From Eurosta solidaginis (lineage: Eukaryota; Arthropoda; Insecta; Diptera; Tephritidae): 64,000 nucleotides of DNA. Below, one piece after another: positions 1 through 12,185 of this stretch. Where the stretch lies: contig NC_090319.1 in assembly GCF_040869045.1 (NCBI RefSeq), positions 239,499,832 to 239,563,831 of the forward strand, written 5' to 3'. Position numbers and translations under genes: made by a program. The notes beneath the pieces are model-generated. The model was not told the DNA's origin. It was given only the letters and a program-made list of their open reading frames with translations, and did not search any database. Position 1 is the stretch's first letter. Each line of letters opens with the position of its first letter.

Positions 1-1266
1 TTATAGATCTCGGGTTATCGAAGGATAAATATAAAATATTGCGTGAGTAATTATTGCAACATAATACTGATATTTTCTCTGGATACAAACAAATAACTCG
101 AGCCAAGAAAGAAGCAGTTCCTCCAAGAGCCAAAATAAGCGAAGTATCAGCTGAAGTTGAGCTCCAAAACTTAATGGATCATACGTCTATGCGGCTCTTG
201 AAAAGTTTTTCTGAAGAAAAGTTGAAATCATTGCCAAAAATCATCAGTCATCAGTTAAATTTTGCCGCCGATATTTTTTAAATATGAGAACTCATAAAAG
301 CTACAGTGAGGGATATAAAACATCAAATCGCAAAATTAGAACCAACAATAATTGAAATCAAAGACGGGAATGTTATTACCATAAAGCATGATTTTCTTCT
401 AACAATGTTCCATGGAATAATTTTAAACTTACTAACAACCACATCATCTACATTGAAATGTCCAATATGTAAGAAGAGTCAAAAAGACTTTGAAAATTTT
501 ATGATTCAATTATTGACGAAGTAATAAAAAAAGGAAAAGGAATATCTCCTTTGCATGCGAGGATAAGGTGCATGGAATTTGTTTTGAAACTGGTTTATAC
601 ACTACCACAACAAGGAGAAGTTTTCGACGACAATGCAACATCTAAGGAAAAACAAAACATTAGAAAAAAATAATTCATTATGCATTCTATATAGAGCTTG
701 TCCTGAGAGTTCACTGCCCAAGGTAGGGATACGGCAACACAAATGATGGAAAATCTTCAAGAAGATTTTTTGAACACGATGAAATGACTGCTCGCATTAC
801 TGGAGTCGATAGAGATATTGTCAAACGATTGGGAGTAATTTTTAATATTTTAAATTGCCATGAAAAAGTTAATGTACCAACATTTGGAGAATATGCATCG
901 ACAACTGCAGAGCTGCTGCTTTAAAAGTATGCTGAGAAAAAGCTCACACCAACGGGACATACAATTTTGGCACATGGAAAAGATTTATTAGAATACCAGT
1001 GTTTACCATTAGGGGAATTGTCTGAAGAAGCTCAAGAATCTAAAAAAAAGGACTACAAAAAATATAGAAGTACTAATACTTGCAAAATCTCACGAGTTAT
1101 ACAAAACGAGGACCTTTTCAACATGATGGCTATCTCTTCTGATCCAGTCATATCATCCATGAGGCATGTAAGATCACAAAAAGATCTTACAGACACTTAT
1201 AACTCAGAAATGGTTTCGTTGTTAGATATATTTTCAAGTGACGAAGAGTACCTCAAGATTAAATAA
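1..1266 (+). pseudogene. Decayed multicopy transposon-like ORF
   Basis: Three open stretches (54-281, 306-524, 967-1266) lie on one strand and are joined by frameshifted sequence that still reads as protein. The middle has a CPICKK zinc-binding-like pair. The last block carries LPLGELSEEAQES, then KDYKKYRS and SSDPVISSMR. From memory, this order (HTILAHG, LPxGxLSEEAQEs, YR, SDPxIS) is the C-terminal block of an uncharacterised protein family present in many copies in insects and cnidarians, which behaves like a mobile-element protein. The first stretch opens without a clear start, so the gene probably begins outside the window. No catalytic triad can be assigned. Function is unknown; only the family resemblance is claimed. 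Confidence 0.5.
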
Positions 1267-1640
1267 ATTATCCACTTTTTTCTATCACAACAAAAAAATT
1301 ATTTGGTACTTAGTTTTGTTATTTTATTGAAAAAAAAAATGTAATCAATAAATACAAAACTTTTAATCATAAATGGGTAGAGCCACACTCCTTCATACAA
1401 ATCATAAGTTTATCTGATTTCATGTTCAAATACATCCTCATAAAAAAAATTTCAAAAGTTTGTCCTTCAGTTTTTAACAAAAACATTTTTTTTTGTATTT
1501 TTCTACAATTTTTCAAATTTGACGAATTATTGTGAAACACCCTGTTACTCTGGCACCCTGTATTTTAAATTGTCCAAAGTCTAAATAATTAGCTTTCAGG
1601 TGCAGTATAAATCTTTAAATTATCTCATTAGTTCAGAAGT
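1267..1640. other. AT-rich spacer with possible 3' UTR
   Basis: No coding signal. After the stop of the upstream relic come several A-runs and AATAAAT-type motifs (near 1346), compatible with a decayed 3' UTR. No repeat boundary was recognised before the pol remnant. Confidence 0.3.
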
Positions 1641-2866
1641 CACGATTTTTGCAAAGAAAAAACTCAAAAGGCGCCATAGTGCGACGAGGCAATTAAAGCA
1701 TTCAACAAAATTAAAAGCTCACTTATTTCAAGAGAAAATAATTTCACCTAATCATGGATGCCTCAAAATACGCTATTGGTGCAGTTCTAGAACAGGAAGG
1801 AAAACCAATCACTTTCATTTCAAGAACACTAACAAGAACAGAAGAGCATTATGCTGCAAACGAAAAAGAGATGATCGCGATAACTTGGATCTAAAATCTC
1901 TACGAAACTATTTATATGGGACAGCCAAAATAAAAATATTTACGGATCACCAACCCTTAACATACGCCCTCAGTAATGAAAAACGACAATTCAAAATTAA
2001 AAAGATGGAAAGCAATTTTGGAGGAATATGACCATGAACTCAAATATGAACCAGGCAAAACTAATGTCGTTGCCGACACTCTTTCTAGGCTTCCAGAACT
2101 AAATTCAGTAACAATAGCCACTCACTCCGACGAGAGCTTAGGACACAATTTAATACCGTCAACAGAAGCTCCGATTAACGTACTTGAAAACCAGATTTGG
2201 ATAACTACCGGACAAGAAAGCTCATACGTCTCTAAAATTCCTTATTCCTTATTAAGTCTAGATCTAGATATACAGGAACCCCTCAGACAACTACTTTTTA
2301 CATTTGGAATGCCACAGAGTATAGTAATAGACAACGAAAAATCACTTAACTCCCATTCAATAATCTTTTTGCTAGAAGACCAATTGAGAATCAAAATTTA
2401 CAAGACACCACCACCCACAAGTAGAGCAAATGGACAGGTAGAAAGATCCCATTCGACCCTCGCTGAAATCCTGAAATATTTAAAAACAGAAAATGTTGAC
2501 AGAACTTTCGAAGAATTACTTGACAGAGCCATTTACGAATATAATTTCTCAATCCACTCAACAACTGGACAGAAACCTATAGAAAAATTTTTCGGACGTA
2601 GAATTCATATTAAACCTGAACAATACGAAGCAGCAAGACGAAATAACATACAGAGACTGAAAGATACACAGGTAAAAGATCTGCAATAGGACACCCTGTA
2701 AGGAATATTTCCCAGGTCAGACCATCTACATTAAAATTAATAAACAATACGGTGCCAAACCAACCCCCGCTATAAAAAAGAAATAGCTAAGGAAAACAAG
2801 TCATCAACGGTCATAACAGAATCAGGCCAAGTGGTTCATAAGAGCTTAATAAAACAGAAATAAAAA
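1641..2866 (+). pseudogene. Errantivirus-like Ty3/Gypsy pol remnant (RNase H + integrase)
   Basis: Two overlapping frames give Gypsy Pol. The RNase H part (about 1755-2095) shows MDASKYAIGAVL, the NEKEMIAITW block and FTDHQPLTYA, followed by a chromodomain-proximal DTLSRLP. The integrase core (about 2270-2640) contains VIDNEKS at the DDE second-Asp region and ANGQVERSHSTL with the catalytic Glu, then YNFSIHSTTGQKPIE. These signatures fit the 17.6/297/Tom group of errantiviruses. A separate reading frame near 2740-2866 resembles the integrase C-terminus. Protease, reverse transcriptase and gag are absent, and several frameshifts and stops make it inactive. It may belong with the env and LTR remnants at 13.3-15.25 kb. 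It is an old endogenous copy, described only. Confidence 0.8.
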
Positions 2867-3073
2867 AAATTTTAAAACCGATTTTAATGAATTTCCTTTA
2901 TTTAATTCGAATACTACTCAACAATCGAATTAAAGTAGACTAAATTCGTTCAAACGCAGCTTAAATTAGATTAACTTTAAACCGATTAAATAAAAAAGAT
3001 GAAAACAATTATTTTTTCTTTTCGAACTCTCTCGCAAAAGAAAACCGAAAAGAAAAAAGTTTTTTACTAATAA
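2867..3073 (+). other. AT-rich spacer after pol, possible env leader
   Basis: This is the position where errantiviruses place the start of env. An ATG at 2999 opens a short hydrophobic reading frame (MKTIIFSF...) that is cut by the HINE-1 copy at 3074. Too short to assign with confidence. Confidence 0.25.
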
Positions 3074-3893
3074 CAAGTAAGGAAGGCTAAGTTCGGGTGT
3101 AACCGAACATTACATACTCAGCTGAGCGCTTTGGAGACAAATTAAGGGAAGTCACCATGTAGGAAAATTAACCCAGAGTAAGCCTGGAATGTGTTTGTAT
3201 GACATGGTTATCAAATGGAAGGTATTAAAGAGTCTTTTAAAAGGGAGTAGGCCATAGTTCTATAGGCGGACGCCATTTCGGGATATCGCGATAAAGGTGG
3301 GCCAGGGGTGACTCTAGAATGTGTTTGTACGATATGGGAATCAAATGTAAGGTGTTAATGAGTATTTTAAAAGGGAGTGGGCCTTTTCGAGATATCGTCA
3401 TAAAGGTGGACCAGGGGTGACTCTAGAATTTGTTTGTACGATATGGATATCAAATGAAAGGTGTTAATGAGTATTTTGAAAGGGAGTGGGCCTTAGTTCT
3501 ATAGGTGTACGCCTTTTCGAGATATCGCCATAAAGGTGGACCAGGGGTGAATCTATAATGTGTTTGTACGATATGGGTATCAAATTAAAGGTATTAATGA
3601 GGGTTTTAAAGGGGAGTGGTGGTCGTTGTATATGTGAAGGCGTTTTCGAGATATATACCTAAATGTGGACCAAGGTGACTCAGAACATCATCTGTCGGGT
3701 ACCACTAATTTATTTATATATGTTATACCACGAAAAGTATTCCTGCCTTGATTCCAAGGGCTTTTGATTTCGCCCTGCAGAACTTTTTCATTTTCTTCTA
3801 CTTAATATAGTAGGTGTCATACCCATTTTACAACGTTTTTTTTTTCTAAAGTTATATTTTGCGTCAATAAACCAATCCAATTACTGTAACAAA
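3074..3893 (-). mobile_element. HINE-1 (DINE-1/Helentron-like) copy, truncated
   Basis: Begins with the hairpin terminus CAAGTAAGG, the stem GTTCGG...CCGAAC and the sub-terminal CATACTCAGCTGAG, then four to five 130-bp tandem monomers. It ends inside the single-copy half (TTTTGCGTCAATAAACCAAT), so the other terminus is missing. Read from the opposite strand, the terminal ACTTG is followed by TT. It interrupts the end of the errantivirus-like pol region. Confidence 0.75.
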
Positions 3894-5568
3894 CTTCTCC
3901 TCACACTGCTACTTAAACTAGGGAAACCTACGAAGTTGCGTTCGGATAGAAGTGGGGTGGCACACCTAGCTCTGCTTCAGCTTAGCTCAGGGAAAATGGG
4001 AGTGGGTTTGATTCATCCTTGCGCAGCGAAGTCGTATAAAAAGATTTAAATTGTATGCAGAAAACCAATTTTAAATCTATCAAATCAAAACAAAAACGAA
4101 ACCAGCGAAATGCAAACTGCAGCCAAACAACCAAAAAAAATCTATAATAAAAACAGCCTACGATTAACTCTTTAGAAAAACTGGGGACATGGAGTATTTT
4201 GCGAAAACAACTGCCGATGGGAGAAAAAGGTGGACAAATCTCCCATATCTATACCCACCCAACCTGTTAACCTAGGAAAGATATTTGTTTCGGTTCACCC
4301 AAGCTATACTTACTTCTCCTCAGCTCATCATACCTCTACATTTCATCATCGACCAAAGGAAATTTAGATCTTGATTTTAATATTCAAGTTTTTATATTTT
4401 ATTCAATCCAAATCTAAACTAAAGTTTAAGTCCTACGCCTACATCAGAATACTTAAAAAATTAGCATCCGCTTTGTGAATATTTAGGAATTTAATTTCAA
4501 CAATTCGCAAGTATCAAAAAAAAAAAAAAAAAACACTATTTGCCTAATATTTAATATTCGCAATTTTTCTTTTTCGAATTCAACACAAAAAAAAAAAAAA
4601 AAAAACAAAACGATAGCCATAAAAAAATGTCTCCTTTAAATTGAGATATGCATCTAATTAATTTTAGTTAATTTGTACAAAGAAAAAAAAACTACATCAA
4701 AATCAAAATATAAAAAGAATCAAATAACATTATGTTCAAATGCCTGTAAGTATGTCGATCGAACATTTTACATCGGTATGTAAGCCCTAAACCTAACTAC
4801 GTCTACATAACATCAGTATGTTCGATCCAAACGCATATTTTGGTAATTTTTCATTGTTATAAAATTAGGACAGATTACTTACTTGCATTCAGCTATTCCA
4901 TCGGTGCGACGTTTTAGATGATGCCTTCAAAGAAATAACAAGCGATCTAGGTTGCACAAGAACAACTGGTTCGGAATCATTAAAAGGGTATTCAGGGTCG
5001 AGCAGGTTCGACTAGTACTATCGGAACAACTTATATGTGATTTCTTTTCATATTTACGTAGGCAAACAAGTTGCCTTTTTCAAACACACATACTCATAGG
5101 CATGCCTAAAAGCACACAAAGTAATACGCCTCGAACACTATGCAATGAAATATTGCGAATATTTTACAGTGCTCGTTTTTTCTTCTGACTTCTAACACTT
5201 AAAACATTTTAAAACTTTAATGCAATTCTTTTTTTGTTTTTTTGAATATTATTTTAGATATAGTTTTTTTGTCGTCTCTACATTTCTATTTTAATTTTTT
5301 TTTTCTATTAATTTTTACTTATATATTTTTCTTTCGCTAACATTTATGCTTGAACTGTGCATTGTTTCCTTCATGATTACAATTAGAACTAAATAAAAAA
5401 TAATAGAATTAAGGGTTTCTTACGATTCTTGTATACTCTTTTTATATTTAATTTTTTTTTGTTTTTTGCTTGAGAGATAATTTATACTTTCTAATTTTGT
5501 ATTCAACAATTCGGAAGAAATTTATATTCCGAATAACCAAAGAGATTCATGTCTTTCCTACTGCTTAT
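3894..5568. other. Unassigned AT-rich region
   Basis: No convincing coding sequence; the 78-codon frame at 4952-5188 has no recognisable motif. Long A-runs occur at about 4519-4533 and 4586-4605, and T-runs at 5228-5310. A TATAAAAAG at about 4034 lies upstream of a short ATG frame, which could be a relic promoter or LTR, but no partner repeat was seen. I could not attribute this 1.7 kb to a family. Confidence 0.3.
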
Positions 5569-7560
5569 TTTTATACTCAGTTGAGCAGAGCTCACAGAGT
5601 ATATTAAGTTTGATATAAAGGAATCGAGATAGATATAGACTTCCATATATCAAAATAATCAGGATCGAAAAACAATTTGATTGAGCCATGTCCGTCCGTC
5701 CGTCCGTCCGTCCGTTAACACGATAACTTGAGTAAATTTTGAGGTATCTTGATGAAATTTGGTATGTAGATTCCTGAGCACTCATCTCAGATCGCTATTT
5801 AAAATGAACGATATCGGACTATAACCACGCCCACTTTTTCGATATCGAAAATTTCGAAAAACCGAAAAAGTGCGATAATTCATTACAAAAGACCGATACA
5901 GAGACGAAATTTAGTAGATGAGTTGAACTTATGACGCAGAATAGAAAATTAGTAAAATTTTGGACAATGGGCGTGGCACCGCCCACTTTTAAAAGAAGGT
6001 AATTTAAAATTTTTGCAAGCTGTAATTTGGCAGTCGTTAAAGATATCATTATGAAATTTGGCAGGAACGTTACTCCTATTACTATATGTACGCTTAATAA
6101 AAATTAGCAAAATCGGAGAAGGACCACGCCCACTTTTAAAAAAAAAATTTTTAAAGTAAAATTTTAACAAAAAATTTAATATCTTTACAGTATATAAGTA
6201 AATTATGTCAACATTCAACTCCAGTAATGATATGGTGCAACAAAATACAAAAATAAAAGACAATTTCAAAATGGGCGTGGCTCCGCCCTTTTTCATTTAA
6301 TTTGTCTAGGATACTTTTAACGCCATAAGTCGAACAAAAATTAACCAATCTTTTTAAAATTTGGTAGGGGCATAGATTTTGTGACGTTAACCGTTTTCTG
6401 TGAAAATGGGCGAAATCGGTTGATGCCATGCCCAGTTTTTATACACAGTCGTCCGTCTGTCTTTCCGCCGTTAACACGATAACTTGAGCAAAAATCGACA
6501 TATCTTTAACGAACTTAGTTCACGTGCTTACTTGAACTCACTTTATCTTGGTATGAAAAATGAACGAAATCCGACTATGACCACGTCCACTTTTTCGATA
6601 TCGAAAATTACGAAAAATTAAAAAAATTCTATACCAAATACGAAAAAAGGGATGAAACATGGTAAGGTAATTGGATTGTTTTATTGACGCGAAATATAAC
6701 TTTAGAAAATACTTTATAAAATGGTTGTGACACCTACCATATTAAGTAGAAGAAAATGAAAAAGTTCTGCAGGGCGAAATAAAAAACACTTAAAATCTTG
6801 GCAGGTATTACATATATAAATAAATTAGCGGTATCCAGCAGATGATGTTCTGGGTCACCCTGTTCCACATTTTGGTCGATATCTGGAAAACGCCTTCACA
6901 TATACAACTACCACCACTCCCTTTTAAAACTCTCATTAATACCTTTAATTTGATACCCATATCGTACAAACTCATTCTTATAGAACTAAGGCCCACTCCC
7001 TTTTAAAATACTCATTAACACCTTTCGTTTGATGCCCATATTGTGCAAACAAATTCTAGGGTCACCCCTGGTCCACCTTTATGGCGATATCTCGAAACGG
7101 CGTCCACTTATGGAACTAAGGATTACTCCCTTTTAAAATGCTCATTAACACCTTTCGTTTGATACCCATATTGTACAAACAAATTCTAGGGTCACCCCTG
7201 GTCCACCTTTATGGCGATATCTCGAAACGGCGTCCACCTATGGAACTAAGGATTACTCCCTTTTAAAATACTCATTAACACCTTTCATTTGATACCCATA
7301 CCGTACAAACGCATTCTAGAGTCAACCCTGATCCACCTTTATGGCTATATCCCTAAATGGCGTCCACCTATAGAACTATGGCCCACTCCCTCATAAAATA
7401 CTCTTTAATGCCTTTCATTTGATACACATGTCATACAAGCACATTCCAGGGTTTCCCTCGGTTCATTTTCCTACATGGTTATTTTCCCTTATGCTGTCAC
7501 CATAGCTCTCAACTGAGTATGTAATGTTCGGTTACACACGAACTTAACCTTCCTTACTTG
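5569..7560 (+). mobile_element. HINE-1 copy, both ends present
   Basis: Starts with TTTATACTCAGTTGAGCAG, followed by a (GTCC)n tract near 5692-5714 and the conserved GGGCGTGG modules. A short array of 130-bp monomers occupies about 6860-7450. It ends with CAACTGAGTATGTAATG, a hairpin and CCTTCCTTACTTG followed by TT. One stem arm is mutated (GTTACACACGAAC). No coding capacity. The subfamily closely resembles the copy at 61.6-64 kb, sharing CTTAAAATCTTGGCAGG and a TACAACTACCACC variant in the array. Confidence 0.85.
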
Positions 7561-7961
7561 TTCTGAATACATTGACCGATTGCAAGACTTCAGAAATTGC
7601 ACTTAGCAACATTTTGCAAAATTTAAATTTAAACAAAGATTTTTGATTTATAATAAAAGAAATAAAAATAAGTGTTTCACAAACAGCAACATTGGCACTA
7701 TGGATTTCGGGATCTTCACGGTAGGCCTCAGGAACATGGTTTTGGGAATATGACGTCAAGCGCGGATCTCTACAGTTGTCTACGCCTTTAAGAAAATTCG
7801 CCTAGGTTGGCAATCTAAGCCACTTCACCTTCATTTTGCATATTTATGGTTTTAACTGACGCACTTATTTTTTTATTTTAGTGCAACGTAAAATCGTTTG
7901 AAGTTTTTGTTAGTTTATACTAACTAGTGCAAAAAGTCACTATACTTCACATTTTAACTTT
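7561..7961. other. Spacer between two HINE-1 copies
   Basis: About 400 bp of AT-rich sequence with no repeat partner or protein motif recognised. It separates the TT-flanked terminus of one HINE-1 copy from the start of the next. Confidence 0.4.
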
Positions 7962-10900
7962 TTTATACTCAGTTGAGCAGAGCTCACAGAGTATATTAAC
8001 TTTGATTGGATAACGGTTGGTTGTACAGGTATAAAGGAATCGAGATAGATATAGACTTCCATATATCACAATCATCAGTATCGAAAAAAAATTCGATTGA
8101 GCTATGTCCGTCCGTCCGTCTGTCCGTTAACACGATAACTTGAGTAAATTTTGAGGTATCTGGATGAAATTTGGTATGTGGGTTCCTGGGTACTCATCTC
8201 AGATCGCTATTTAAAATGAACGATATAGGACAATAACCACGCCAACTTTTTCGATATCGAAAATTTCGAAAAATCGAAAAAGTGCGATAATTCATTGCCA
8301 AATACGGATTAAGCGATGAAACTTGGTACGTGAGTTGAACTTGTGACGCAGAATAGAAAACTAGTAAAATTTTGGACAATGGGCGTTGCACCGACCACTT
8401 TTAAAAGAAGGTAATTTAGAAGTTTTGCAAGCTGTAATTTGGCAGTCGTTGAAGATATCATGATGAAATTTGGCAGGAACGTTACTATTATTACTATATG
8501 TCTGCCTAATAAAAATAAGCAAAATTGGAGAACAACCACGCCCACTTTTTAACAATTTTTTTTTTTAATTCAAATTTTAAAAGAAAAGTTAATATCTTTA
8601 CAGTATATACGTAAATTATGTCAACATTCAACTCCAGTAATGATATGTTGCAACAAAATACAAAAATAAAAGAAAATTTCAAAATGTGCGTGGCTCCGCC
8701 CTTTTTCATTTAATTTGTCTAGGATACTTTTAATGCCATAAGTCGAACAAAAATTTACCAATCCTTGTGAAATTTGGTAGAGGCTTAGACTCTAGGACGA
8801 TAACTGTTTTCTGTGAAAAAGGGCGAAATCGGTTGAAGCCACGCCCAGTTTTTATACACAGTCGGCCGTCTGTCCTTCCGCTAGGCCGTTAACACGACAA
8901 ATTGAGCAAAAATCGATATATCTTTACTAAACTCAGTTCACGTACTTACCTGAACTCACTTTGTATTGATGTAAAAAATGGCTGAAATCCAACTATGACC
9001 ACGCCCACTTTTTCGATACCGAAAATTACGAAAAATGTAAAAAATGCCATAATTATATACCAAATACGAAAAAAGGGGTGAAACATGGTAATTGTATTGG
9101 TCTATTGACGCAAAATATAACTTTAGAAAAAAACTTGGTAAAATGGGTGTGACACCTACCATATTAAGTAGAAGAAAATGAAAAAGTTTTGAAGGGCGAA
9201 ATCAAAAGCCCTTGGAATCTTGGAAGGAATACTGTTCGTGGTATTAAATATATAAATAAATTAGCGGTACCCGACAGATGATGTTCTGGATCACCCTGGT
9301 CCACATTTTGGTCGATATTTCGAAAACGCCTTCACATATACAACTAAGGGCTACACTCCATTTTAAAATCCTCACTAATACCTTTAATTTGATACCCATA
9401 TCGTACAAACAGATTCTAGAGTCACCCCTGGTCCACGTTTATGGCGATATCTCGAAAAGGCGTCCACATATAGAACTAAGGCCCAGTCCTTTTTAAAACA
9501 CTCATTAACACCTTTCATTTGATACCCATATCGTACAAACAAATTCTAGAGTCACCCCTGGTCCACCTTTGTGGCGATATCTTGAAAAGGCGTCCACCTA
9601 TAGAACTAAAGCCCACGACCTTTTAAAATACTCATTAACACCTTTCATCTGATACCCATGTTGTACAAACGCATTCTAGAGTCACCCCTGGTCCACGTTT
9701 ATGGCGATATCCCGAAAAGGCACCCACCTATAGAACTAAGGCCCACGCCCTTTTAAAATACTCATTAACACCTTTCATTTGATACCCATATTGTACAAAA
9801 GCATTCTAGAGTCATCCTTGGTCCACGTTTATGGCGATATCCTGAAAAGGCATCCACCTATAGAACTAAGGCCCACTCACTTTTAAAATACTCATTAACA
9901 CATTTCATTTGATACCCATATCGTACAAACAAATGCTAGAGTCCCCCTGGTCCACCTTTATGGCGATATCTTGAAAAGGCGTCCACCTATAGAACTAAGG
10001 CCCACGCCCTTTTAAAATACTCATTAACACCTTTCATTTGATACCCATATTGTACAAAAGCATTCTAGAGTCATCCTTGGTCCACGTTTATGGCGATATC
10101 CTGAAAAGGCATCCACCTATAGAACTAAGGCCCACTCACTTTTAAAATACTCATTAACACATTTCATTTGATACCCATATTGTACAAACGCATTCTAGTG
10201 TCACCCCTGGTCCACCTTTATGGCGATATCTCGAAAATACGCCCACCTAAAAAAGCATTCTAGAGTCATCCTTGGTCCACGTTTATGGCGATATCCTGAA
10301 AAGGCATCCACCTATAGAACTAAGGCCCACTCACTTTTAAAATACTCATTAACACATTTCATTTGATACCCATATTGTACAAACGCATTCTAGTTTCACC
10401 CCTGGTCCACCTTTATGGCGATATCTCGAAAATACGTCCACCTATAGAACTAAGGCCCACGCCCTTTTAAAATACTCATTAACACCTTTCATTTGATACC
10501 CATATTGTACAAACGCATTCTAGTGTCACCCCTGGCCCACGTTTATGGCGATATCCCGAAAAGGCGTCCACCTATAGAACTTTTAAAATACTCATTAACA
10601 CCTTTCATTTGATACCCTCTTAAAATACTCATTAACACCTTTCATTTGATGCCCATATCGTACAAAATAAATTCTAGAGGCACCCCTGGTCGACCTTTAT
10701 GGCGATATCTCGAAAAGGCGTCCACCTATAGAACTCATTAACGCATTTTATTTGATACCCATATCAAATAAATTCTAGAGTCAGGCCTGGTCCACCTTTA
10801 TGGCGATATCCCTAAATGGCGTACATCTATAGAACTATGGCCCACTTCCTCTTAAAATACTCTTTAATACCTTCCATTTGATACACATGTCATACAAACA

Positions 10901-11019
10901 CATTCCAGGGTTACCCTAGGTTCTTTTTACAACATGGTGATTTTCCCTTACTTTGTCTTCACAGCTCTCAACTGAGTATGTAATGTTCGGTTACACCCGA
11001 ACTTAGCCTTCCTTACTTG
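7962..11019 (+). mobile_element. HINE-1 copy, full length with long tandem array
   Basis: A complete copy, from TTTTATACTCAGTTGAGCAGAG to CCTTCCTTACTTG followed by TT. The first 1.3 kb is the modular half: GGGCGTGG blocks at roughly 200-bp spacing and the (GTCC)n tract at 8108-8126. The second half is a long 130-bp tandem array. The terminal hairpin is intact (GTTCGG-TTACAC-CCGAAC). No protein-coding capacity; short open frames in the modules are incidental. Confidence 0.88.
9290..10905 (+). repeat. 130-bp tandem array inside HINE-1
   Basis: About twelve monomers. Each contains TTTCATTTGATACCCATAT, then ACAAACxxATTCTAGAGTCA, then GGTCCACsTTTATGGCGATA, then GGCGTCCACCTATAGAACTA. Some units are truncated (around 10250 and 10590-10620). 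Units at 9750-9890, 10000-10130 and 10255-10330 share private variants (CATCCTTGG, CCTGAAAAGGCATCC), so multi-unit duplications occurred within the array. Confidence 0.9.
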
Positions 11020-12185
11020 TTCTTTAATAAATCTTTTTTAAATATTTTCGCGCCAAAATATCAAAGATGTTTTCATTTCAAGTACCGGCAAAAGACTGAC
11101 TTTTCTCCTCCAGTCAACATCAAGCTCAGCTCAAAAAGTCTTGCTAACCTTGAACTAATGTTGAACTAGGACTAGCGGTATTTACTGATATTGTTCCAGC
11201 TTAGTGCAATGTTAAAATAAACAAATAGTAGGCATAGAAAAATTTTAAATAATAGTCGGCATAGGTGACTTCACGATCACGCTACTTAAATATGCTTTCT
11301 GTCCTCTAATTACTAAAAAAAATCTACTTATATTTATTCATTGCCAAAAAGGTTTCTTATTTGCGAATTGGTTATTTTGTGAACTATGCATTTACGAATT
11401 AAGTGTGAAATATGTATTCCTAAATTAAGTAAGTATGAATTAGATATTCCTGAATTAAATAAGTATGAATTAGGCATTTATTGCTAACGCAAACATTAAT
11501 TAAATACGAATTAATTGTTCGCGAATTACGTGAGTATGAATAAGGTTTAAATGAATTCCGTAAGTTTAATTAAGTAGTCTCGAATTAGGTAAACATGAAT
11601 TAGATATTTATTCATTAAGTATAAAGTCAGTATTCATGAATTAAGTACATATGTTGTAGGTATTATTGAACTAAGTAAAGATATATCAGGTATAATGATA
11701 AGGAATTAATAAATAACTCAGGTGTTTTCAAATTAGGCATGAGCGAATTAACTATAAGAAATTGAATTACGAAAGTGTGAATTAGGTATTTGCGAATTAG
11801 GTATTAGCGAATTAGGATTGACGAATTAACGCATCAGATAAATTATGTAGTACGGATTTATTACTTAGGTGTTTGCGAACGTCTAAATTACCTATCAATG
11901 AAGTAAAGTGCACGAAGGAAGCATTAAAAAAAATTTTTAAATATTTTATGCTAAACTCAATTGACCGACAGAAATGTGTAGCGCCACAAGTACTTAAAGA
12001 AAATTGTTTTTTTTTGTTCTCAAAAAATCGCCTGATTATCCCGCTATGGTTTATGCAAAAAGTATGTGCATAGGTATTTATTGTAACACCTCTAATAGTT
12101 ATTCTATTGTGGCCATATCACTTAATGTAGAAAACAACTCTATACTCGAATGGCCCTGTAGGGTATATTTGGCATGAGCGCTACA
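11020..12185. other. AT-rich spacer containing a decayed minisatellite
   Basis: No coding signal; the 66-codon frame at 11873 is featureless. The central part holds the GAATTA-based minisatellite listed separately. The remainder is unassigned. Confidence 0.4.
11385..11850 (+). repeat. Degenerate 15-bp minisatellite (GAATTAGGTATTnnn)
   Basis: GAATTA recurs about twenty times. The spacing is clearest at 11780-11830, where GAATTAGGTATTTGC, GAATTAGGTATTAGC and GAATTAGGATTGAC follow one another. Earlier units (GAATTAGATATTCCT, GAATTAAATAAGTAT) keep the 15-bp register. The array is heavily diverged, so it is old. Confidence 0.65.

Noticed and set aside
5692..5714. (GTCC)n tract as an independent microsatellite
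   Set aside because: It is at the same place in every HINE-1 copy, so it is part of the element.
5558..8709. Many 60-115-codon frames in HINE-1 copies with recurring peptides (e.g. KFHQDTSKFTQVIVL, RTDGRTDMAQSN)
   Set aside because: They recur because the DNA repeat recurs; frames shift between copies, have no start or domain support, and appear on both strands.
9290..10905. Regularly spaced direct repeats resembling a CRISPR array
   Set aside because: Units are 130 bp with no short repeat/unique spacer pattern, in a eukaryotic transposon.
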